Part shown: in pieces, positions 18,414 through 27,147 of the stretch
How the letters are laid out: the number at the start of each line of letters is the position of its first letter
Numbering within the stretch: the stretch's first letter is position 1
NCBI GenBank assembly: GCA_013911885.1
Contig: JACESI010000003.1
Coordinates: 186,001-250,000, forward strand
Length of the DNA stretch: 64,000 bases
Source of the DNA: Hyphomicrobiales bacterium
GTDB taxonomy: Bacteria; Pseudomonadota; Alphaproteobacteria; Rhizobiales; JACESI01
Direction: 5' to 3'
Notes under the pieces: model-generated
What the model was told of the DNA's origin: nothing
Databases searched by the model: none
What the model saw: the letters and a program-made list of their open reading frames with translations, nothing else
Program-made: the position numbers and the translations under genes

Positions 18414-18803
18414 TTAGGGCGCGTCCGGGCGGAATGTCCAGAGCTTGTTGAGGCCGAAAGTGAGGATGATCAGAAAGCCGGTCGTGACCACCTGGGCGGG
18501 CAGATAAGCAATGCCGAGCGGCCCGGTGAAAAGCGCCATCAGGCCGGTATTGGTGGCAAGACTGAGGGCTGCAACCGTGAAAAACCGCGGCATCGCCGCC
18601 CTGTGCGCCCGGTTCGAGCGAAAGGTGAGTTTCCGATTGAGGAAATAACTGACCACCGCGCCGAGAAACGCACCCGCCGCCGAGGCCGGAACGGCTGCAA
18701 CCTGCATTGCTTCGACCAGAAAGATCAAAACCGCATAATGCGATCCTGTCGCAACCAGGCCGACCACGAGAAACGCCAGAATTTCGCGCCGGATCCCGCT
18801 CAT
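18414..18803 (-). CDS. GtrA family membrane protein (probable polyprenyl-phosphate-sugar flippase)
   Basis: 129 aa with four hydrophobic helices (ILAFLVVGLVATGSHYAVLI, a second Ala/Val-rich helix, AALSLATNTGLMALFTGPLG, and a last helix ending LTFGLNKLWTFRP). The LNRKLTF segment between helices 2 and 3 and the terminal NKLWTF are typical of GtrA/GtcA proteins, which are thought to flip lipid-linked monosaccharides across the inner membrane. The ATG at 18803 overlaps the stop of the large membrane protein by one base (TAATG). It is the last gene of a three-gene operon with a GT2 enzyme and a YfhO-like protein, the standard three-component glycosylation arrangement. Confidence 0.87.
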   Translation of the reverse strand: MSGIRREILAFLVVGLVATGSHYAVLIFLVEAMQVAAVPASAAGAFLGAVVSYFLNRKLTFRSNRAHRAAMPRFFTVAALSLATNTGLMALFTGPLGIAYLPAQVVTTGFLIILTFGLNKLWTFRPDAP

Positions 18804-21025
18804 TATGCGGGTTTCCCGAGACTGTTCAGAAAGGTTTTCAGATTGTGGCGTGTCAGAAGATCGAATGTCATCACAATCTCGCTTTTCCCGGCGGGCACCG
18901 CCACGCTTCGGAACATGTCGTCATAGCGGACAACCGGCGTTGAAACGCCGTTTACTGTCGCCTGCCAGCCGGGATAATAGAAATCGCGCAGGATGAGGCG
19001 CCCGGCAGCCGGGCTTTCGACCGTAACGCGGATTTCCGCATTGCCGTAACGGGTCACAATCGCATTCCCCTTTCGGGCATTGTCGGCCTCACCGACAACA
19101 ATGGCGCGCGCCTCAGCCTGCGGGTTTTCATAGATATAGGCGGTAAGCTGGCCGAAGGTCAGTGTTTCGCGCAGCAGAAACCGTCCTTCGGGAACCGTGG
19201 GGTCGAGTTTCTCGATCGGCACGCCGGTGACGATATATTTGACGCCAAGCTGATTGGTGGTGGCGCTGTCATAGCCGGTCATCCGGTCGCCAAAGAAGCG
19301 CTCCGGGGCTGCATTGTTCTGCATGCGCGGTCCAATATGCACATCAAACGCGCGAAGACGCAGCGGATTATAGCCAAGCAGGCCCTGAAAGCGCGCTACC
19401 TGGGCGACGTTCTGAACCACAGGGCCAAGACCGATCGTCTCCTGCCGATAGGCAACGCCGCTTGCATCTTTCGTGGCAAGAAGGGCGTTGAGGCGTGAAA
19501 ACACCGCATAGTGCATCGGCTCTGCCTGCGGTAGGTAAGCCTCTGCCGGTCGGGCATTGCCCTTGATGCCTGACCCCGTATGCAGAAGATCGGCGGAAAC
19601 GGTGAGAAAAAGCGCGCCAAGGATCAGGGGTGCCTGTGCCCTGTAGCGCCGTGCTGCCACGAGCAATCCAATGATAAGCGCGGCGTATAGCGCAAGCCTG
19701 CCGAGACTTGATAAAAAGAAATCAATCCGCTGATGCTCGATCGCGACCAGGCCGATCAGACCAAGTGCGAGCGCGGGGATGGCCGCAGTGAGCACCCGTG
19801 AGAATACACTCGACGTTGCGGGCGCAGCATTAAGCCGGTCATTGAGAAGAGCACCGCTCATCAGGCTGACTGCGAAACCTGCCATGAAAAGCCCGTCTGC
19901 GGGCCGTCTGAAAAGGTCAACACCCGGCACCGCGTGATAGAGAAGCTCAAAAACCGGCGTGTAGCGACCCAGCGCATAGATCAGCATGAAAGCGGCCGTC
20001 GCCGTGAAGAACCGGTTGCCGGCAATGAACAGTCGCCGCCCGAGAACACCGTGCCAGAAAATCAGGGCAAGGGGCAGCGCGCCGAAATAAAGGTGCATCA
20101 TGCCGCGTGTCATGAACAGTTCAGGGCCACCCCATTTATGGCTTGCAGGCCCCCAATAGGCATCATCGGTGACGAGATCGCCATAGAATTCAGGCATGAA
20201 GAAACTCGCAAGCGCCGCCGGATGCACCGATTGAAAGGCTGCCTCTTCATAGCCGAAATTCGGCCGGTTGCTGTCATTGGCAAGCTGAAGCAGAAGAAGA
20301 ACCGGCACAGCCGCGAGGACAAGGGCAACAATGCCGCCTGCAACCACAGGCAGTTGCTGCCGCGCGAGCGCCATCGGCGGCGTGGTTCCCCGGGTCGTGA
20401 TGACCTTTGAAATCCAGTAGAGGAAAAGAAACCAGGCGCCGAGATAGGCGACATGGTCGCGGTCGATGAGCATCATGCCGAGGGCGAGGCCGAAGAGGAT
20501 CCCGCGCCAGAGCCCGCCGCAGCGCAGCGCCGCATCAAGCCGCCAGAGCGCCACGGAAAGCCACATCATGCTGACGATCATGAGCACATGCTCAAGCCGT
20601 ATCATGACGACGCCACTCATCATCGCCGTCATGCCGGCGAGAAGCGCCGCAAGCGGATGCCATTTCCGCCCGATACCGAAGGCAATAACGCTCACGCCCA
20701 TCACGAGAAGATGCAGCGCCTGCGTCATGTCGACGAGATGCATGGAAGGGGCTTCTGACAGAAGGGCGGGAAGCCACAGCGACGGCGTGAAAATCGTCGA
20801 TTGCGGATCTGCAATCATCGGAAAGCCGCCATAATGAAAAGGGCTCCACGCCACGCTTTCGCCTGAATGCCAGGCATGGGCGACAAAGCGCACCATCGCG
20901 TAGAAATGGTTCTTCGCATCATAGGGAATGACAAGACCGTCAATGAACCATGGTTTGGAGAGCACCAGCCAGACAGCAAACAAGACGAGATAGGGAAGCA
21001 GCGGCATGCGGTCGAAGCGCTTCAT
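18803..21025 (-). CDS. YfhO-like polytopic membrane protein, probable GT-C type glycosyltransferase
   Basis: 740 aa from the ATG at 21025 (MKRFDRMPLLPYLVLF). About 11-13 transmembrane helices occupy residues 8-490. The first external loop is large, with conserved acidic and aromatic residues (GLVIPYDAKNHFYAM, WSPFHYGGFPMIADPQS) as in GT-C enzymes. The last 220 residues form a periplasmic beta-rich domain ending in LILRDFYYPGWQATVNG and a hydrophobic-strand tail, which is characteristic of the YfhO family. In Bacillus and Listeria, YfhO moves a sugar from a polyprenyl-phosphate carrier onto an envelope polymer together with a GT2 and a GtrA-type flippase. Both partners are its operon neighbours here. 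The acceptor in this Gram-negative is unknown; LPS or lipid A is plausible. Confidence 0.72.
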   Translation of the reverse strand: MKRFDRMPLLPYLVLFAVWLVLSKPWFIDGLVIPYDAKNHFYAMVRFVAHAWHSGESVAWSPFHYGGFPMIADPQSTIFTPSLWLPALLSEAPSMHLVDMTQALHLLVMGVSVIAFGIGRKWHPLAALLAGMTAMMSGVVMIRLEHVLMIVSMMWLSVALWRLDAALRCGGLWRGILFGLALGMMLIDRDHVAYLGAWFLFLYWISKVITTRGTTPPMALARQQLPVVAGGIVALVLAAVPVLLLLQLANDSNRPNFGYEEAAFQSVHPAALASFFMPEFYGDLVTDDAYWGPASHKWGGPELFMTRGMMHLYFGALPLALIFWHGVLGRRLFIAGNRFFTATAAFMLIYALGRYTPVFELLYHAVPGVDLFRRPADGLFMAGFAVSLMSGALLNDRLNAAPATSSVFSRVLTAAIPALALGLIGLVAIEHQRIDFFLSSLGRLALYAALIIGLLVAARRYRAQAPLILGALFLTVSADLLHTGSGIKGNARPAEAYLPQAEPMHYAVFSRLNALLATKDASGVAYRQETIGLGPVVQNVAQVARFQGLLGYNPLRLRAFDVHIGPRMQNNAAPERFFGDRMTGYDSATTNQLGVKYIVTGVPIEKLDPTVPEGRFLLRETLTFGQLTAYIYENPQAEARAIVVGEADNARKGNAIVTRYGNAEIRVTVESPAAGRLILRDFYYPGWQATVNGVSTPVVRYDDMFRSVAVPAGKSEIVMTFDLLTRHNLKTFLNSLGKPA

Positions 21026-21074
21026 GGGTCGGCACCGATCAGTTACGCGGAAATGCACAGAAGCGCGGGATGGA

Positions 21075-22118
21075 TCATGAAGCGATGCGTTTGGCCGGTT
21101 TCTGCTCAAGATGCGGGCCGCTCTCCGCCCCTTGCGTCTCGTCGAAGCCAAAGCGTTGCTGCACGAGATAGAGCGGGCGCTGCTTCACTTCAGCCAGAAC
21201 CCGGCTCAGATATTCACCAACAATACCAAGCCCCAGAAGTTGCACGCCGGCAAAGAAGCATATGCCTGCCATCAGCGACGGATAGCCTGGCACATCCGTG
21301 CCGAAAAGCAGCCGCTCGAGAACAATGAAAAGCGCATAGGAAAGCGAGGCAACGGAGAGAAGCAGGCCGATATAGGTCCAGACCTTGAGCGGCAGGGTGC
21401 CGAAGGAGGTAATAGCGTCAATCGCGAAATGGAAAAGCCGGAACAGGCTCCATGCCGATTGGCCATACTGGCGCGGTGCGACATCGAAAGGCACCGGCAC
21501 GCGGTGATAGCCGACCCAGGCGTAAAGTCCCTTGGTGAAGCGTTCGCGCTCCGAAAGGGAAAGGATCGCCGCAACCACCTTGCGGTCGAGCAGCAGAAAA
21601 TCGCCGAGACCTTCCATCAGTTTGATATTGGAGACCACGGAAAAGACGCGGTAGAAACTGCGTGTGAGAAAGCGGCGCAACATGCCGTCATCGTCGCGCG
21701 TGCGCCGTGCGCCATAGACGATTTCGCCCCCCGCCTGCCATTCGCGGACGAAGTCGATGATCACTTCCGGCGGATGCTGCAAATCGGCGTCGATCTGGAT
21801 CACCGCATCGCCGGCTGCATGAGCAAGCCCGGCATTGAGAGCCGCTTCCTTGCCAAAATTCCGGCTGAACCGCACGAGTTTGACCATCGGATAGAGCGCG
21901 CGGGCGGAAAGCACCTTGTTGGCCGTGTCGTCCCGGCTTCCATCATCCACGAAGATCACTTCGAACGGCAGCCCGATCCCGGTCATCACCGGCACCAGTT
22001 TTGCAAGAAACGGCAATACATTCTCGCTCTCGTTGAAGCTTGGGACGACAACGGAAAGATTTTTGCTGAAGGCGACCTCGGGTGAGCCGCTGACGAGCGA
22101 TGGATGGGATCTGGTCAT
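21075..22118 (-). CDS. Glycosyltransferase family 2, polyprenyl-phosphate sugar transferase (ArnC/GtrB/CsbB-like)
   Basis: 347 aa from the ATG at 22118. The GT-A domain opens with LSVVVPSFNESENVLPFLAK, then VDDGSRDDT and the metal/UDP motif in IQIDADLQHPPEVI. GDFLLLDRKVV lies further on. Two C-terminal transmembrane helices (VWTYIGLLLSVASLSYALFI and ICFFAGVQLLGLGIVGEYLS) are followed by VLAEVKQRPLYLV, the classic tail of enzymes that load a sugar onto undecaprenyl phosphate at the cytoplasmic face. It heads the operon with the YfhO-like and GtrA-like genes and is divergent from a YdjC/ChbG-family gene. The donor sugar cannot be read from sequence. Confidence 0.88.
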   Translation of the reverse strand: MTRSHPSLVSGSPEVAFSKNLSVVVPSFNESENVLPFLAKLVPVMTGIGLPFEVIFVDDGSRDDTANKVLSARALYPMVKLVRFSRNFGKEAALNAGLAHAAGDAVIQIDADLQHPPEVIIDFVREWQAGGEIVYGARRTRDDDGMLRRFLTRSFYRVFSVVSNIKLMEGLGDFLLLDRKVVAAILSLSERERFTKGLYAWVGYHRVPVPFDVAPRQYGQSAWSLFRLFHFAIDAITSFGTLPLKVWTYIGLLLSVASLSYALFIVLERLLFGTDVPGYPSLMAGICFFAGVQLLGLGIVGEYLSRVLAEVKQRPLYLVQQRFGFDETQGAESGPHLEQKPAKRIAS

Positions 22119-22381
22119 GTTTCTCACTGTTGGAGCAGGGTTTTCCCGGTTGCAGCGGTCGATAGCATAGGCGGAATTATAAGCGGCCTCCCTGAACGCC
22201 GCCTGACTGGCATCTGTGCTGTTGCGCTTATCATGCTTTGTGGGGTTGCCTATAAAGCAATTTGCGGGAATTTGAAACACGGCTTGAGCCTTGAGGATGC
22301 TATGCTAGGGTGCGGGCAAACCTTCGACCCGTCCGCGCGGTCCTCCTCGACAGCGCGCGCAAAGACGAAAACGAGCCTCCC

Positions 22382-23248
22382 GTGACGCGATTGACCCTAT
22401 GCTCCGATGACTTTGGCCTGAGCCGCAGCGTGGATGAGGCGATCATCGATCTTGTTCGCAACGGAAGGCTTAATGCCGTCAGTTGCATGGTGGTAGGGGA
22501 TGATTTTGCCCGGAAGGCCTCAGATCTTCGCGCGGCGGTGGCGGGCGCGCCCGTAAAGGTCGAAATCGGGCTTCATCTCACGCTTACGGAATATGCCCCG
22601 CTTGCAGCCATGCCTGCCCTTGCCCCGGACGGCCGCTTTCCATCGGTCGGCGCCCTTCTTCTCAAAAGTCACCTCGGCGGGGTGAACGCCCCGGAAATCA
22701 ACGCGGAGATCGGCCGTCAATGGCAGCGGTTCGGGGATGTCATGGGCCATGCGCCGGACTTCATCGATGGTCATCAGCATGCGCATCTCATGCCCGGTGT
22801 CCGCGCCTGCGTGATCGAACGCGCGCGCGACGGCCTGCCCGCCCACGGGTGGGTGCGCAGTTGCTTTGCTGATCACCCCGAACTTCGCATGACCGCTCTT
22901 TCATCCTGGCGGCTTCGTATCATTTCAGGCCTTGCAAAGAAAATGCAGCGCCTGCTGCGCACGGCGGGGATTGCGACGAACCCGCATTTTTACGGCATCA
23001 ACGATTTCAACCGCGGCGAGAATTTCGCCGGGTTGATGCAGGGCTGGCTGAGACTTGCCGCGAGCCGCGGGGACTGGTCGGTGATCATGTGTCATCCGGG
23101 CCTTGCCCCGTCGGGCGCGCAAATCGACCCGGCAAATCGCACGCACCCGATCCATGATCCGATTGCCGCGCGACGGGCGGATGAATATGCCTATTTCGCA
23201 GGCCCGGATTTTCCAAAAGACCTTGAGAGGTTCGGCCTTACGCTCTGA
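22382..23248 (+). CDS. YdjC/ChbG family carbohydrate deacetylase
   Basis: 288 aa from a GTG at 22382; a second GTG at 22310 would add 24 residues of unlikely sequence. The polysaccharide-deacetylase-like metal site is intact: LCSDDFGLSRSVDEAI with the Asp pair at residues 8-9, the His of EIGLHLTLT, and DFIDGHQHAHLMPGV. VIMCHPG lies near the C terminus. ChbG deacetylates chito-oligosaccharides, while YdjC relatives such as Francisella NaxD and Bordetella LgmC deacetylate undecaprenyl-phosphate-linked N-acetylhexosamine for lipid A decoration. The divergent GT2/YfhO/GtrA operon favours the second role. That is inference from context. Confidence 0.82.
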   Translation: MTRLTLCSDDFGLSRSVDEAIIDLVRNGRLNAVSCMVVGDDFARKASDLRAAVAGAPVKVEIGLHLTLTEYAPLAAMPALAPDGRFPSVGALLLKSHLGGVNAPEINAEIGRQWQRFGDVMGHAPDFIDGHQHAHLMPGVRACVIERARDGLPAHGWVRSCFADHPELRMTALSSWRLRIISGLAKKMQRLLRTAGIATNPHFYGINDFNRGENFAGLMQGWLRLAASRGDWSVIMCHPGLAPSGAQIDPANRTHPIHDPIAARRADEYAYFAGPDFPKDLERFGLTL

Positions 23249-23268
23249 GAAAACACGGGTCTCGGATC

Positions 23269-24141
23269 TTATTTGCTGACCGGGCCAAGATTGACAACGG
23301 CTGGCGGTGGCATGTCTTCCGGCACAAAGAAATCGGGCATCAGCGCCGCCGTGCCATCGACGCGGTACTGGTCGAAATCGGTCACGCCTTCGGCCGCGAG
23401 GAACGTGTCGTCGATAATGAAATGACCGCTGAATGTGCGACTGTCCTTGATCAGGATCGCGTGGGCGGCATCGGCGAGAATTTCCGGCGTGCGGCTCGCG
23501 CGCATCATCGCATCGCCGCCGAGAAGATTGCCGACCGCAGCCGTTGCAATCGTCGTGCGCGGCCAGAGCGCGTTGACCGCGATGCCATATCGCTTGAACT
23601 CACCGGCAAAACCCAGAACACAAAGGCTCATGCCGTATTTTGCTATGGAATATCCGACATGCGGCGCGAACCATTGGGTCTTCATGTCGAGTGGCGGGGA
23701 GAGCATGATGACATGCGGATTGTTACCCTGCTTGAGATAGGGCAGCGCGAGCTTGGTCGTCATGAAGGTGCCGCGCGCATTGATGCTGTTCATGAGGTCG
23801 AAGCGCTTCATGTCGAGCTTTTCGGTGCTTGCAATGTTGATCGCGGAAGCATTGTTGATCAGGATATCGATGCCGCCGAAGGTTTCAGCCGTCTTTGCAA
23901 GTGCCGCCGCGACATTGTCCTCGTCGCGCACATCGACGATCAGGGGGAGCGCCTTGCCGCCCGCCGCTTCGATCTCCTCGGCTGCGGAATAGACCGTGCC
24001 ATCGAGTTTCGGATGCGGCTCCGCAGTTTTTGCGGCAACCGCCACATTCGCGCCATCACGCGCCGCACGAAGCGCAATCGCCTTGCCGATGCCGCGCGAT
24101 GCGCCGGTGATGAAGAGCGTTTTACCTTTAAGGTCTGACAT
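23269..24141 (-). CDS. SDR family oxidoreductase (HSDL2-like)
   Basis: 290 aa from the ATG at 24141 (MSDLKGKTLF). The classical NAD(P) motif TGASRGIGKAIALRA is at residues 12-26, followed by LINNASAINIASTEK. The active-site region holds Ser in MLSPPLDM and Y-x3-K in HVGYSIAKYGMSL. The longer C terminus (residues 210-290) resembles the N-terminal SDR domain of human HSDL2, without its SCP2 sterol-carrier domain. Such enzymes oxidise or reduce 3-hydroxyacyl or related substrates. It is read with the enoyl-CoA hydratase and acyl-CoA dehydrogenase genes just upstream (61-bp gap to the hydratase), so a role in acyl-CoA breakdown is likely. Confidence 0.82.
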   Translation of the reverse strand: MSDLKGKTLFITGASRGIGKAIALRAARDGANVAVAAKTAEPHPKLDGTVYSAAEEIEAAGGKALPLIVDVRDEDNVAAALAKTAETFGGIDILINNASAINIASTEKLDMKRFDLMNSINARGTFMTTKLALPYLKQGNNPHVIMLSPPLDMKTQWFAPHVGYSIAKYGMSLCVLGFAGEFKRYGIAVNALWPRTTIATAAVGNLLGGDAMMRASRTPEILADAAHAILIKDSRTFSGHFIIDDTFLAAEGVTDFDQYRVDGTAALMPDFFVPEDMPPPAVVNLGPVSK

Positions 24142-24202
24142 CTGGAATTCCTCGGTCAATTGGCCAAAGCGGCGGGGTTGGCGATGGTGGCTTGGGTTCT
24201 GT

Positions 24203-24976
24203 CTAGGCGCCGGCTTTCCTGAAATTCGGCGGGCGCTTTTCCATGAAGGCCATAAAGGCCTCCTGTGCCTCTCTGGATTTCAGGCGCTCGCCGAAAAGAA
24301 CGGCCTCCGCGTCGATCCGCGCGAGAATTTCGGCCTCATCGCCGCGCATCAGACCACGCGAGAGCGCGAGAGCCTCAGGCGGTAGCGCCGCCAGTTTGAA
24401 AGCGGCGTCCATCGTGGCTTTTTCCAGGGCTTCTTCCGCAACCAGATGATTGACGAGACCCGCCCCATGCGCCCGTTCGGCCGTGAATGTTTCGCCGAGC
24501 ACCAGCATTTCGAAGGCGCGCTGCGGCCCCATCATGCGCGGCGCAATCAGGCTCGAACCGGCTTCCGGCACCAGCCCGAGATTGAGAAACGGCGTCTTGA
24601 AGGTGCTGCGTTCGCTTGCGAAGACCATGTCGCAATGCATCAGCATGGTGGTGCCAACGCCGACCGCCGCCCCGTCCACACCCGCTATCATCGGCTTTTT
24701 ACTGGTTGCAAGGGCGCGCAGGAACCGCATTGTCGGCGAGTGTATCAGGTCGCCTGTCATGCCTTTCGACATGAAATCCATGATATCGTTGCCGGCCGAA
24801 AAAATACCGGGCTGGCCGAGAAAGACAATGGCCGCGCAGTCGCCGGTCTCAGCGTCCGCGATGCCGTCGGCAAGCGCGCTGTACATCGCCTGCGTGATTG
24901 CATTCTTCTTGTCGGCGCGGTTGAAGCGGATGACCTTCACGCCCGCCTCTTCCGTCACTCTGATATGGTCGGTCAT
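24203..24976 (-). CDS. Enoyl-CoA hydratase/isomerase family protein
   Basis: 257 aa from the ATG at 24976; the long open frame upstream is antisense to nothing functional and lacks family similarity. The crotonase fold is clear: the first oxyanion-hole segment GIFSAGNDIMDFM near residue 60, the second AGVDGAAVGVGTTMLMHCD near 100, and TPFLNLGLVPEAGSSL carrying one catalytic Glu. The position of the first catalytic Glu of hydratases is occupied by Gly-Thr (GVGTTML), so isomerase activity or hydration of an unusual acyl-CoA is possible. It sits 13 bp after the acyl-CoA dehydrogenase gene in one operon. Confidence 0.88.
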   Translation of the reverse strand: MTDHIRVTEEAGVKVIRFNRADKKNAITQAMYSALADGIADAETGDCAAIVFLGQPGIFSAGNDIMDFMSKGMTGDLIHSPTMRFLRALATSKKPMIAGVDGAAVGVGTTMLMHCDMVFASERSTFKTPFLNLGLVPEAGSSLIAPRMMGPQRAFEMLVLGETFTAERAHGAGLVNHLVAEEALEKATMDAAFKLAALPPEALALSRGLMRGDEAEILARIDAEAVLFGERLKSREAQEAFMAFMEKRPPNFRKAGA

Positions 24977-24989
24977 GACGGCCCCTTCC

Positions 24990-26798
24990 TTATGCGCTGA
25001 GGAGTTCTTGCGTTGCGGCGAGGACACCATCCGATCCGTCAAGGACGGAAGCGCGCAGTGCTGTTGTCTCGGTCGCGATATTCTCGGCAAAAAAGCGTGC
25101 CGTCTTGATCCTGAGCGTGCCGGCTGCGCTGCGTTCGCCCGAAACGGCGGAAAGAAGGGCACCCTTGGCGTGGAACGCAAGGCCGGCTGTAAGCGCAAAG
25201 AGTTTCTGGTACGGCGTAGCGCCGGCCAGCGCATTGGCGGATTTGCCGTTTGCAAGGCAGTCGAGCATATAATCGGTGGTCGCGTCGAGATCATCGAGCG
25301 AGGCGCTGAGTCGCATCGCGATTGCGCCGAAATCCGGCTGGTTCGAGGCGCGCACATCATCGGCAATGACGCGCATTTCCTTGATCAGGGCTTTCGCGGC
25401 AGCGCCCTTGTCAACGCGCAGCTTGCGCCCGACAAGATCGATCCCCTGAATACCGTTGGTGCCTTCATAGATCGGCAGGATCCGGGCATCGCGCATATAT
25501 TGTGCTGCCCCGGTCTCTTCGACGAAGCCCATGCCGCCATGGACCTGAATGCCGATGGAAGCGACTTCAACCGCGCTGTCGGTTGAATAGGATTTCGCAA
25601 GCGGTGTCAGAAGATCGCCGCGCGCCTGCCAGAAGGCTCTGGTTTCGTCGCTTGCGTAATGCGCCATGTCGAGGGCGTGCGCGCAGGCAAAGCAGAGCGC
25701 GCGGGAGGCCTGAACCATCGAACGCATGGTCATGAGATTGCGCGTCACATCGGGGTGAAGCACGATCGGCGCCATGCCGCCATCTTTATGAAGGGGGGAT
25801 GCACCCTGTTTGCGCTCATTCGCATAGGCGAGCGCCTTCTGATAGGCGCGCTCGCCAATGCCCGCGCCCTGCACGCCGACATTGAGGCGCGCATTGTTCA
25901 TCATCGTGAACATGCAGGCAAGGCCGTCATTTTCTTGGCCGATAAGCCAGCCGATGGCACCGGCGGCACCGGTTTCGTTGACATCGTGATTGTCACCGAA
26001 AATCATCGTGCATGTCGGCGAGGCGTGGATACCGATCTTGTGCTCGATACCATTGCAGAAAACATCGTTGCGCGTGCCGGGCTTGCCATCGGCATCCGGA
26101 ATGAATTTCGGCACGAGGAAAAGCGAGATGCCTTTGACGCCCGCAGGCGCATCGGGCAGACGGGCGAGAACGAGGTGACAGATATTGTCCGTCATATTGT
26201 GCTCGCCATAGGTGATGTAGATCTTCTGGCCGAAAATGCGGTAGCTGCCGTCCCCCTGCGGCTCGGCGCGGCTTCGCAGCGTGGAAAGATCGGAGCCGGA
26301 TTGCGGCTCGGTCAGGTTCATCGTGCCGGTCCATTCGCCGCTGATGAGCTTTTCGAGATAGATTGCCTTGAGATCGTCGCTGCCATGGGCGCTCAGCGAT
26401 TCAATCGCGCCGGCGGTCAGAAGTGGGCAGAGCGAAAAAGCAAGATTTGCAGAGTTCCACATTTCGCCGGTTGCAACCTGCATCAGGATGGGTAGCCCCT
26501 GGCCGCCGAAATCCGCATCGCCGGTGAGGCCGTTCCAGCCTGCCTCGCACCAGGCCTTGTAGGTGTCGCCGAAGCCAGCCGGCATGGTGAGAACCGCGTT
26601 CTCGAGTTTCAGGCGCGATTGATCGCCAACCGTGTTGAGCGGCGCGATGGCCTCATTTGCAAACTTGGCCGCTTCGTCGAGGATGGCATCCACAAGATCG
26701 TCCGACAGATCCCCGAACGTGCCCTTGTCGAGTGCATCCTTCATACCCACCACGGACTTGAGCGTGAAGGTAATTTCCTCTACCGGTGCGCGATACAT
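24990..26798 (-). CDS. Acyl-CoA dehydrogenase, long DmdC-like type
   Basis: 602 aa, longer than standard 380-residue acyl-CoA dehydrogenases. MYRAPVEEITFTLK is the usual opening of the long alphaproteobacterial type. The FAD/acyl-binding loop is MNLTEPQSGSDLSTLRSRA and ITYGEHNMTDNI; the catalytic Glu is in ILPIYEGTNGIQGIDLVGR near residue 455. A C-terminal helical domain of about 130 residues follows. Members include 3-methylmercaptopropionyl-CoA dehydrogenase (DmdC) and medium/long-chain acyl-CoA dehydrogenases, and the substrate cannot be separated here. It is the first gene of the acyl-CoA operon, and a palindrome about 210 bp upstream may regulate it. Confidence 0.92.
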   Translation of the reverse strand: MYRAPVEEITFTLKSVVGMKDALDKGTFGDLSDDLVDAILDEAAKFANEAIAPLNTVGDQSRLKLENAVLTMPAGFGDTYKAWCEAGWNGLTGDADFGGQGLPILMQVATGEMWNSANLAFSLCPLLTAGAIESLSAHGSDDLKAIYLEKLISGEWTGTMNLTEPQSGSDLSTLRSRAEPQGDGSYRIFGQKIYITYGEHNMTDNICHLVLARLPDAPAGVKGISLFLVPKFIPDADGKPGTRNDVFCNGIEHKIGIHASPTCTMIFGDNHDVNETGAAGAIGWLIGQENDGLACMFTMMNNARLNVGVQGAGIGERAYQKALAYANERKQGASPLHKDGGMAPIVLHPDVTRNLMTMRSMVQASRALCFACAHALDMAHYASDETRAFWQARGDLLTPLAKSYSTDSAVEVASIGIQVHGGMGFVEETGAAQYMRDARILPIYEGTNGIQGIDLVGRKLRVDKGAAAKALIKEMRVIADDVRASNQPDFGAIAMRLSASLDDLDATTDYMLDCLANGKSANALAGATPYQKLFALTAGLAFHAKGALLSAVSGERSAAGTLRIKTARFFAENIATETTALRASVLDGSDGVLAATQELLSA

Positions 26799-27147
26799 TC
26801 AATTCTCTCCCTGTCTGAGCGTGTCTTTATCTTGTGGCGCGGTTTTATCGCGTCGGTATCCAGCAGAGCCTCCCACTCATGAAACGACGGAGCAGAAGGC
26901 GGCTTACAAAAAAATTGTAATCGTATTCTGTCTGACTATTGTTGCTGCGACAATCGCGGATTGTGGCCATAAGCGCTGAAATTGCTGAAACCTTTATCCG
27001 ACGCTTACGTTAACGTCAACTATATGGTGCCATGTCCTCCGTCCCAATTCATTCCCTGCAATCTGCTTTCCCGACGGTTCGCGCGCAGGACGGGGTTAGC
27101 CGGTTGACTTCGCTGCGCTCGCCAGGGCCGCATCGGAAGGCGCGCTG
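26799..27147. other. 349-bp divergent promoter region between the acyl-CoA operon and tsaC
   Basis: I find no credible gene here; the open frames have no family features. The region is more AT-rich than its flanks near 26890-27030 and holds a palindrome at 27005-27019. On the minus strand TTGACG (27014-27019) and TAAAGG (26991-26996), spaced 17 bp, could be the -35 and a weak -10 of the acyl-CoA operon. Confidence 0.5.
27005..27019. promoter_or_regulatory. Palindromic candidate operator
   Basis: TTACGTTAACGTCAA contains the perfect 10-bp palindrome ACGTTAACGT with near-symmetric flanks. It overlaps the candidate -35 of the minus-strand acyl-CoA operon. From memory it resembles MerR-type LiuR operators that control branched-chain and fatty acyl-CoA catabolism in Proteobacteria; this was not checked. 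Confidence 0.45.

Noticed and set aside
26632..26979. Rightward open frame in the acyl-CoA dehydrogenase/tsaC gap
   Set aside because: Most of it is antisense to the dehydrogenase and the rest lacks any family feature.
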